A stretch of DNA of 64,000 nt, from NCBI GenBank assembly GCA_026120185.1, contig JANUWF010001189.1, positions 23,043 to 87,042 of the forward strand, given 5' to 3'. Both the position numbers and the translations under genes were made by a program. Within the stretch, counting starts at the first letter, position 1, and each line of letters starts with the position of its first letter. Under the pieces are notes generated by a model. The model saw only the letters and a list, made by a program, of their open reading frames with translations, made no database searches and was not told the DNA's origin. Shown in pieces: positions 1 to 9,500 of this stretch. The stretch is from Voacanga thouarsii. Lineage: Eukaryota > Streptophyta > Magnoliopsida > Gentianales > Apocynaceae.

Positions 1-1052
1 ATGACTAGATTTGAAGATAATCGGACATATTTTGGCATGCAATCCAACAAATATCAACAAAAATACCGAAAACCTAAGGCATTTACAAGGATAGGCACTT
101 TCAATTAATGATCTTACCGTTAGATTTGTTTGAATTGTTAATAAAAGTGTTTAGACTAAATTTGTATATAATCGGATATATTTTGGCACGTAATTCAACA
201 AATATTAACAAAAATACTGAAACCTAAGGCATTTACAAAGATATGGGAATTAATGATCCCACTAGTTAGATTTGTTCAAATTTCTAGTAACAGTGTTATG
301 ACCAAATTTGAAGATAATCAGATATATTTTGGCATGCAATCCAACAAATATCATCAAAAAGACCGAAAACCTAAGGAATTTACCAAGATAGGCACTTTCA
401 ATTAAAGATCCGACCGTTAGATTTGTTTAAATTTCTAGGAAAAGTGTTATCGCCAAATTTGAAGATAGTCGGATATATTTTGGCATGCAATCCAACAAAT
501 GACTACAAAATGACCGAAAATCGAAGACATTTACAAAGATAGGCACTTTCAATTAATGATCCAATCGTTAGATATGTTTAAATTGATAATAAAAGTGTTA
601 TGACTAGATTTGAAGATAATCGGATATATTTTGGCATGCAATCCAACAAATATCTACAAAAATATCGAAAACCTAAAACATTTATAAGGATATGCACTTT
701 CAATAAATGATCCTTCCGTTAGATTTATTTAAATTGCTAATAAAAGTGTTATGACAAAATTTGAAAATAATCGGATATATTTTGACAGGCAATACAACAA
801 ATATCAACAAAAATACCGAAAATCTAAGGCATTTACAAAGATAGGATCCTTGAATTAATGATTCCACCGTTAGATTTGTTCAAATTTCTAGTAACAGTGT
901 TATGACCAAATTCGAAGATAATCAGATATATTTTGGCATGCAATCCAACATATATCAACAAAAAAACCGAAAACCTAAGACATTTATAAAGATAGACAGT
1001 TTCAATTAATGATCTGATCGTTAAATTTGTTTAAATTGATAATAAAAGTGTT
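1..1052. repeat. HOR unit 1: 7-mer A1-B-C-D-E-F-G, 1052 bp
   Basis: The first base falls inside an A1 monomer at ATGACTAGATTTG, and the same point recurs at 1053, giving a 1052-bp period. Type order read from diagnostic bases: A1 (TCGGACATATT), B (GATCTTACCG, GGCACGTAATTC), C (TTCTAGTAACAG), D (TTATCGCCAAATTTG, ATAGTCGG), E (GATCCAATCG, AATATCTACAAAAATATCG), F (GGATCCTTGAATTAAT), G (CAACATATATC). It lacks the extra E-D/E-E trimer of the next two units, so it is either the ancestral 7-mer or a deletion product. The same seven types in the same order and length recur at 23144-24195. Confidence 0.9.
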
Positions 1053-2556
1053 ATGACTAGATTTGAAGATAATCGGACATATTTTGGCATGCAATCCAAC
1101 AAATATCAACAAAAATACCGAAAACCTAAGGCATTTACAAGGATAGGCACTTTCAATTAATGATCTTACCGTTAGATTTGTTTGAATTGTTAATAAAAGT
1201 GTTTAGACTAAATTTGTATATAATCGGATATATTTTGGCACGTAATTCAACAAATATTAACAAAAATACTGAAATCTAAGGCATTTACAAAGATATGGGA
1301 ATTAATGATCCCACCGTTAGATTTGTTCAAATTTCTAGTAACAGTGTTATGACCAAATTTGAAGATAATCAGATATATTTTGGCATGCAATCCAACAAAT
1401 ATCATCAAAAAGACCGAAAACCTAAGGAATTTACCAAGATAGGCACTTTCAATTAAAGATCCGACCGTTAGATTTGTTTAAATTTCTAGGAAAAGTGTTA
1501 TCGCCAAATTTGAAGATAGTCGGATATATTTTGGCATGCAATCCAACAAATGACTACAAAATGACCGAAAATCGAAGACATTTACAAAGATAGGCACTTT
1601 CAATTAATGATCCAATCGTTAGATATGTTTAAATTGATAATAAAAGTGTTATGACTAGATTTGAAGATAATCGGATATATTTTGGCATGCAATCCAACAA
1701 ATATCTACAAAAATATCGAAAACCTAAAACATTTATAAGGATATGCACTTTCAATAAATGATCCTTCCGTTAGATATGTTTAAATTGATAATAAAAGTGT
1801 TATGACTAGATTTGAAGATAATCGGATATATTTTGGCATGCTATCCAACAAATATCTACAAAAATATCGAAAACCTAAAACATTTATAAGGATATGCACT
1901 TTCAATAAATGATCATTCCGTTAGATATGTTTAAATTGATAATAAAAGTGTTATGACTAGATTTGAAGATAGTCGGATATATTTTGGCATGCAATCCAAC
2001 AAATGACTACAAAATGACCGAAAATCGAAGACATTTACAAAGATAGGCACTTTCAATTAATGATCCAATCGTTAGATATGTTTAAATTGATAATAAAAGT
2101 GTTATGACTAGATTTGAAGATAATCGGATATATTTTGGCATGCAATCCAACAAATATCTACAAAAATATCGAAAACCTAAAACATTTATAAGGATATGCA
2201 CTTTCAATAAATGATCCTTCCGTTAGATTTATTTAAATTGCTAATAAAAGTGTTATGACAAAATTTGAAAATAATCGGATATATTTTGACAGGCAATACA
2301 ACAAATATCAACAAAAATACCGAAAATCTAAGGCATTCACAAAGATAGGATCCTTGAATTAATGATTCCACCGTTAGATTTGTTCAAATTTCTAGTAACA
2401 GTGTTATGACCAAATTCGAAGATAATCAGATATATTTTGGCATGCAATCCAACATATATCAACAATAAAACCGAAAACCTAAGACATTTATAAAGATAGA
2501 TAGTTTCAATTAATGATCTGATCGTTAAATTTGTTTAAATTGATAATAAAAGTGTT
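1053..2556. repeat. HOR unit 2: 10-mer, 1504 bp
   Basis: This unit has the same start phase as unit 1 but is 1504 bp long. The order is A1-B-C-D-E-E'-hybrid(E/D)-E-F-G, with three additional monomers after the first E. Against the next unit I saw only about five base differences by eye: a T/A in the B tail, an A/T in the C tail (GGAATTTACC against GGAATATACC), an A/C in the hybrid start box, and two in G (ACAATAAAACC against ACAAAAAAACC; GATAG against GACAG). Such similarity over 1.5 kb means very recent amplification or homogenisation. Confidence 0.92.
1911..2061 (+). repeat. E/D hybrid monomer inside the first 10-mer
   Basis: The left part is type E (GTTAGATATG, TTGATAATAAAAG, GACTAGATTTGAAGAT). 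The right part is type D (AGTCGGATAT, AAATGACTACAAAATGACC, AAAATCGAAGACATTT). The switch lies in the stretch shared by both types around TTTGAAGATA. Full length (151 bp) is kept, so the exchange was in register, as expected from unequal crossing-over between E and D copies of neighbouring units. This monomer is the diagnostic junction of the 7-mer to 10-mer expansion. Confidence 0.88.
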
Positions 2557-4060
2557 ATGACTAGATTTGAAGATAATCGGACATATTTTGGCATGCAATC
2601 CAACAAATATCAACAAAAATACCGAAAACCTAAGGCATTTACAAGGATAGGCACTTTCAATTAATGATCTTACCGTTAGATTTGTTTGAATTGTTAATAA
2701 AAGTGTTTAGACTAAATTTGTATATAATCGGATATATTTTGGCACGTAATTCAACAAATATTAACAAAAATACAGAAATCTAAGGCATTTACAAAGATAT
2801 GGGAATTAATGATCCCACCGTTAGATTTGTTCAAATTTCTAGTAACAGTGTTATGACCAAATTTGAAGATAATCAGATATATTTTGGCATGCAATCCAAC
2901 AAATATCATCAAAAAGACCGAAAACCTAAGGAATATACCAAGATAGGCACTTTCAATTAAAGATCCGACCGTTAGATTTGTTTAAATTTCTAGGAAAAGT
3001 GTTATCGCCAAATTTGAAGATAGTCGGATATATTTTGGCATGCAATCCAACAAATGACTACAAAATGACCGAAAATCGAAGACATTTACAAAGATAGGCA
3101 CTTTCAATTAATGATCCAATCGTTAGATATGTTTAAATTGATAATAAAAGTGTTATGACTAGATTTGAAGATAATCGGATATATTTTGGCATGCAATCCA
3201 ACAAATATCTACAAAAATATCGAAAACCTAAAACATTTATAAGGATATGCACTTTCAATAAATGATCCTTCCGTTAGATATGTTTAAATTGATAATAAAA
3301 GTGTTATGACTAGATTTGAAGATAATCGGATATATTTTGGCATGCTATCCAACAAATATCTACAAAAATATCGAAAACCTAAAACATTTATAAGGATATG
3401 CACTTTCAATAAATGATCCTTCCGTTAGATATGTTTAAATTGATAATAAAAGTGTTATGACTAGATTTGAAGATAGTCGGATATATTTTGGCATGCAATC
3501 CAACAAATGACTACAAAATGACCGAAAATCGAAGACATTTACAAAGATAGGCACTTTCAATTAATGATCCAATCGTTAGATATGTTTAAATTGATAATAA
3601 AAGTGTTATGACTAGATTTGAAGATAATCGGATATATTTTGGCATGCAATCCAACAAATATCTACAAAAATATCGAAAACCTAAAACATTTATAAGGATA
3701 TGCACTTTCAATAAATGATCCTTCCGTTAGATTTATTTAAATTGCTAATAAAAGTGTTATGACAAAATTTGAAAATAATCGGATATATTTTGACAGGCAA
3801 TACAACAAATATCAACAAAAATACCGAAAATCTAAGGCATTCACAAAGATAGGATCCTTGAATTAATGATTCCACCGTTAGATTTGTTCAAATTTCTAGT
3901 AACAGTGTTATGACCAAATTCGAAGATAATCAGATATATTTTGGCATGCAATCCAACATATATCAACAAAAAAACCGAAAACCTAAGACATTTATAAAGA
4001 TAGACAGTTTCAATTAATGATCTGATCGTTAAATTTGTTTAAATTGATAATAAAAGTGTT
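2557..4060. repeat. HOR unit 3: 10-mer, 1504 bp
   Basis: Second complete copy of the 10-mer, adjacent to the first with no spacer and of exactly the same length. It carries the same E/D hybrid at 3415-3565 and the same private variants, including GTTAGATATG in E, AAAACATTTATAAGG in E, AATATCATC in C and GACAAAATTTG in F. Those variants are absent from, or rare in, A-G copies to the right of 12 kb, so this block was amplified separately from the rest of the window. Confidence 0.92.
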
Positions 4061-5223
4061 ATGACTAGATTTGAAGATAATCGGACATATTTTGGCATGC
4101 AATCCAACAAATATCAACAAAAATACCGAAAACCTAAGGCATTTACAAGGATAGGCACTTTCAATTAATGATCTTACCGTTAGATTTGTTTGAATTGTTA
4201 ATAAAAGTGTTTAGACTAAATTTGTATATAATCGGATATATTTTGGCACGTAATTCAACAAATATTAACAAAAATACTGAAATCTAAGGCATTTACAAAG
4301 ATATGGGAATTAATGATCCCACCGATTAGATTTGTTCAAATTTCTAGTAATAGTGTTATGACCAAATTTGAAGATAATCAGATATATTTTGGCATGCAAT
4401 CCAACAAATATCATCAAAAAGACCGAAAACCTAAGGAATTTACCAAGATAGGCACTTTCAATTAAAGATCCGACCGTTAGATTTGTTTAAATTTCTAGGA
4501 AAAGTGTTATCGCCAAATTTGAAGATAGTCGGATATATTTTGGCATGCAATCCAACAAATGACTACAAAATGACCGAAAATCGAAGACATTTACAAAGAT
4601 AGGCACTTTCAATTAATGATCCAATCGTTAGATATGTTTAAATTGATAATAAAAGTGTTATGACTAGATTTGAAGATAATCGGATATATTTTGGCATGCA
4701 ATCCAACAAATATCTACAAAAATATCGAAAACCTAAAACATTTATAAGGATATGCACTTTCAATAAATGATCCTTCCGTTAGATATGTTTAAATTGATAA
4801 TAAAAGTGTTATGACTAGATTTGAAGATAATCGGATATATTTTGGCATGCTATCCAACAAATATCTACAAAAATATCGAAAACCTAAAACATTTATAAGG
4901 ATATGCACTTTCAATTAATGATCCTTCAGTTAGATTTGTTTAAATTGCTAATAAAAGTGTTATGACAAAATTTGAAAATAATCGGATATATTTTGACATG
5001 CAATACAACAAATATCAACAAAAATACCGAAAATCTAAGGCATTTACAAAGATAGGATCCTTGAATTAATGATTCCGACCGTTAGATTTGTTCAAATTTC
5101 TAGTAACAAGTGTTATGACCAAATTCGAAGATAATCAGATATATTTTGGCATGCAATCCAACATATATCAACAAAAAAACCGAAAACCTAAGGCATTTAC
5201 AAGAATAGGCACTTTCAATTAAT
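4061..5223. repeat. HOR unit 4: shortened unit A1-B-C-D-E-E'-F-G/A1
   Basis: It begins like units 2 and 3 and keeps E and E' (GATCCAATCG at 4620; the second start box GATCCTTCCG about 151 bp later). It then moves directly to F and G, missing the E/D hybrid and the second E. Its last monomer (5071-5223, 153 bp) starts as G (GATTCCGACCG, ACATATATCAAC) and ends as A1 (ATTTACAAGAATAGGCAC), after which B follows. One A1 monomer has therefore been lost by a crossover between G and A1. Confidence 0.85.
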
Positions 5224-6124
5224 GATCTTACCGTTAGATTTGTTTGAATTGTTAATAAAAGTGTTTAGACTAAATTTGTATATAATCGGATATATTTTGG
5301 CACGTAATTCAACAAATATTAACAAAAATACTGAAACCTAAGGCATTTACAAAGATATGAGAATTAATGATCCGACTAGTTAGATTTGTTCAAATTTCTA
5401 GTAACAGTGTTATGACCAAATTTGAAGATAATCAGATATATTTTGGCATGCAATCCAACAAATATCATCAAAAAGACCGAAAACCTAAGGAATTTACCAA
5501 GATAGGCACTTTCAATTAAAGATCCGACCGTTAGATTTGTTTAAATTTCTAGGAAAAGTGTTATCGCCAAATTTGAAGATAGTCGGATATATTTTGGCAT
5601 GCAATCCAACAAATGACTACAAAATGACCGAAAATCGAAGACATTTACAAAGATAGGCACTTTCAATTAATGATCCAATCGTTAGATATGTTTAAATTGA
5701 TAATAAAAGTGTTATGACTAGATTTGAAGATAATCGGATATATTTTGGCATGCAATCCAACAAATATCTACAAAAATATCGAAAACCTAAAACATTTATA
5801 AGGATATGCACTTTCAATAAATGATCCTTCCGTTAGATTTATTTAAATTGCTAATAAAAGTGTTATGACAAAATTTGAAAATAATCGGATATATTTTGAC
5901 AGACAATACAACAAATATCAACAAAAATACCGAAAATCTAAGGTATTTACAAAGATAGGATCCTTGAATTAATGATTCCACCATTAGATTTGTTCAAATT
6001 TCTAGTAACAGTATTATGACCAAATTCGAAGATAATCAGATATATTTTGGCATGCAATCCAACATATATCAACAAAAAAACCGAAAACCTAAGGCATTTA
6101 TAAAGATAGACAGTTTCAATTAAT
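5224..6124. repeat. HOR unit 5: B-C-D-E-F-G, end of the homogenised block
   Basis: Six monomers with starts at 5224 (B), 5369 (C), 5521 (D), 5672 (E), 5823 (F) and 5974 (G). B is 145 bp and the others 151-152 bp. It carries the block-specific variants but more private changes than units 2 and 3, for example AAGGTATTTAC in F and CAGTATTATG in G, as expected at an array edge. Type Q, not A1, follows, so the A-G cycle ends here. Confidence 0.85.
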
Positions 6125-6426
6125 GATCCTACCGTTAGATTTGTTTAAATTGTTAATAAAAGTGTTATGACTAAATTTGAAGATAATCGGAAATATTTTG
6201 GCATGCAATCCAACAAATATCAACAAAAATAACGAAAACCTAAGGCATTTACAAATATAAGAACCTTCAATTAATGATCCGACCGTTAGATTTGTTCAAA
6301 TTTCTAAGAACCGTGTTTTTATCAAATTTGAAGATAATCAGACATATTTTGGCTTGCAATCCAACAAATATAAACAAATATACCGAAAACCAAATGCATT
6401 TACAAAGATATGCACTTTCAATTAAT
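6125..6426. repeat. Isolated Q-R monomer pair
   Basis: Two 151-bp monomers with starts at 6125 and 6276. The first has the Q signature (GATCCTACCG, TCGGAAATATTTTGG, GAACCTTCAATTAAT). The second has the R signature (TTCTAAGAACCGTG, TCAGACATATTTTGGCTTGC, AATATAAACAAATATACC). The same Q-R order occurs at 34925-35226 and 45496 onwards, where S follows. Here S is absent and a rearranged monomer follows. An ATG-started open frame at 6274-6504 only reads through R and that monomer and is not a gene. Confidence 0.85.
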
Positions 6427-6536
6427 GATCCAACAAATATCAAATATCCGATTATATTTTGGCATGCAATCCAACAAATATCAACAAAAATAATGAAAAC
6501 CTAAGGCATTTACAAAGATAGGCACTTTTAATTAAT
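6427..6536 (+). repeat. Rearranged 110-bp monomer with a 12-bp inversion
   Basis: This monomer is 41 bp short. After the GATC start it reads CAACAAATATCAA, which belongs about 80 bp further on in a normal monomer. It then reads ATATCCGATTAT at 6444-6455, the exact reverse complement of the usual ATAATCGGATAT, before resuming normally with ATTTTGGCATGC. A jump at the shared ATCC followed by a short inverted copy fits replication template switching. It is the only place in the window where I saw satellite sequence in reverse orientation. Confidence 0.85.
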
Positions 6537-9500
6537 GATCTGACGGTTAGATTTGTTTAATTTGCTAGGAAAAGTGTTATGACCATATTTGAAGATAATC
6601 GGATATATTTTGGCATGCAATAGAACAAATTACTACAAAAAGACCGAAAACCTAAGGCATTTACAAAGATTGGCACTTTCAATTAATTATCCGACTATTA
6701 AATTTGTTTAAATTGCTAATAAAAGTGCTATGACCAAATTTGAAGATTATCGGATATATTTTGGCATGCAATCCAATAAATATCAACAAAAATACCGAAA
6801 TCCTAAGGCATTTATAAAGATAAGCACTTTCAATTAATGATCCGATAGTTAGATTAGTTTAAATTTCTATGAAAAAAGTTATGACCAAATTTGAAGATAA
6901 TCGGATATATTTTGGCATGCAATCCACCAAATGTCTACAAAAAGTCCGAAAACCTCAGGCATTGACAAGGATAGGCACTTTCATTTAATGATCCGGCCGT
7001 TAGATTTGATTAAATTGCTAATAAAAGTGTTATGGCCAAATTTGAAGATTATCGGATATATTTTGGCATGCAATCCAACAAATATAAATAAAAATACCGA
7101 AATCCTATGGCATTTACAAAGATAGGCACTTTCAATTAATGATTCGATCGATATATTAGTTTAAATTTCTATGAAAAGTGTTGTGAGAAAATTTGAAGAT
7201 AATCGGATATATTTCGGCATGCAATCCAACAAATATCAACAAAAATAACTTAAACCTAAGGCATTTTCAAAGATAGGCACTTTTAATTAATGATCTGACC
7301 GTTAGATTTGTTTAAATTATTCAGAAAAGTGGTATGACCAAATTTGATGTTAGTCGGACATATTTTAGCATGCAATCCAACAAATGACTACAAAAAGACC
7401 GAAACCTAAGGCAATTACAAAGATAGGCACTTTCAATTAATGATCCGACCGTTAGATTTGTTTAAAATGATAATAAAAGTTTTATGACCAAATTTGATGA
7501 TAATCGGATATATTTTGTCATGCAATCCAATAAAAAAAAAATACCGTAAACCTAAAGCATTTACAAAGATAGAGACTTTCATTTAATAATCCGACCTTTA
7601 TATTTGTTTATATTTCTAAGCAAAGTGATATGACCAAATTTGAAGATAATCGAATATATTTTGGCATGCAATTAACCAAATGTCTACAAAAAGACCGAAA
7701 ACCTAAGACATTTACAAAGATAGGCTCTTTGAATTAATGATCCGACCGTTAGATTTGTTTAAATTTCTAGTAACCGTGTTATGACCAAAATTTGAAGATA
7801 ATCAGATATATTTTGGCATGCAATCCAGCAAATATCAACAAAAAGACCTAAAACATAAGGTAATTATTAAGATAGGCACTTTCAATTAATGATCCGACCG
7901 TTAGATTTGTTTAAAATGATAATAAAAGTTTTATGACCAAATTTGAAGATAATCGGATATATTTTGTCATGCAATCCAACAAATATCACAAAAATACCGT
8001 AAACCTAAAGCATTTACAAAGATAGAGCACTTTCATTTAATAATCCGACCGTTATATTTGTTTATATTTCTAATACAAAGTGATATGACCAAATTTGAAG
8101 ATAATCGAATATATTTTGGCATGCAATTCAACCAAATGTCTACAAAAAGACCGAAAACCTAAGACATTTACAAAGATAGGCACTTTGAATTAATGATCCG
8201 ACCGTTAGATTTGTTTAAATTTCTATGAAACAGTGTTATGACCAAAATTTGAAGATAATCGGATATATTTTGGCATGCAATCCAACAAATATCAACAAAA
8301 AGACCTAAAACATAAGGTAATTATCAAAGATAGGCACTTTCAATTAATGATCCGACCGTTAGATTTGTTTAAATTTCTCAGAAAAGTGTTATCACCAAAT
8401 TTGAAGATAGTCGGATATATTTTGGCATGCAATCCAACAAATGACTACAAAAAGACCGAAAACCGAAGGCATTTACAAAGATAGGCACTTTCAATTAATG
8501 ATCCGATCGTTAGATTTGTTTAAATTGATAATAAAAGTGTTTTTACTAGATTTGAAGATAATCGGATATATTTTGGCATGCAGTCCAACAAATATCTACA
8601 AATATACCGAAAACCTAAGGCATTTACAAAGATAGACACTTTCAATTAATGATCCTACCGTTAGATTTGTTTAAATTGCTAATAAAAGTGTTATGACTAA
8701 ATTTGAAGATAATCGGATATATTTTGGCATGCAATCCAATAAATATCAACAAAAATACCGGAAACCTAAGGCATTTACAAAGATAGGAACCTTCAATTAA
8801 TGATCCGACCGTTAGATTTGTTTTAATTTTTCGGAAAAGTGGTATGACCAAATTTGTTGTTAGTCTGACATGTTTTAGCATGCAATCCAACAAATGACTA
8901 CAAAAAGACCGAAAACCTAAGACATTTACAAAGATTGACACTTTCAATTAATGATCCGATCGTTAAATTTGTTTAAATTGATAATAAAAGTGTTATCACT
9001 AGATTTGAAGATAATCGTATATATTTTGGCATGCAATCCAACAAATATCAACAAAAATACCGAAAACCTAAGGCATTTAGAAAGATAGGCACTTTCAATT
9101 AAAGATCTTACCGTTAGATTTGTTTAATTTGCTAATAAAAGTGTTTTGACTAAATTTGTATATAATCGGATATTTTTTGGCATGCAATTCAACAAATATC
9201 AACAAAAATACCGAAACCTAAGGCATTTACAAAGATAAGAACCTTGAATTATTGATCCAGATCGTTAGATTTGTTCAAATTTCTAGCAACAGCGTTATGA
9301 CCAAATTTGAAGATAATCAGATATATTTTGGTTTGCAATCCAATAAATATCAACAAATATACCGAAAACCTAAGGCATTTACGAAGATAGGCACTTTCAA
9401 TTAATGATCCGACCGTTAGATTTGTTTAAATTTTTTGGAAAAGTGGTATGACCAAATTTGATGTTAGTCTGACATGTTTTAGCATGCAATCCAACAAATG

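Noticed and set aside
4330..4390. CENP-B box candidate in G-type monomers (TTCGAAGATAATCGG, for example near 5126)
   Set aside because: The canonical box needs TTCG-N4-A-N2-CGGG. Here the spacing to the A is five bases and the end is CGGA. It is absent from most monomers, and the likely host kingdom has no established CENP-B system.
1..6124. CRISPR-like or phage-like repeat array
   Set aside because: Repeats abut without unique spacers, the unit is 151 bp, and there is no cas or other coding gene. This is a eukaryotic satellite pattern.
7500..7560. Poly-A run near 7530 as the tail of a retroelement insertion
   Set aside because: The A-run replaces part of the usual CAACAAAAATACC segment, with no element body and no target-site duplication. 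A small deletion explains it.
8642..8947. Longest open frame (101 codons, minus strand)
   Set aside because: It is satellite DNA read in one frame over two monomers of the diverged zone. There is no codon bias, domain or upstream signal, and 151 bp per repeat forces a frame shift each monomer.
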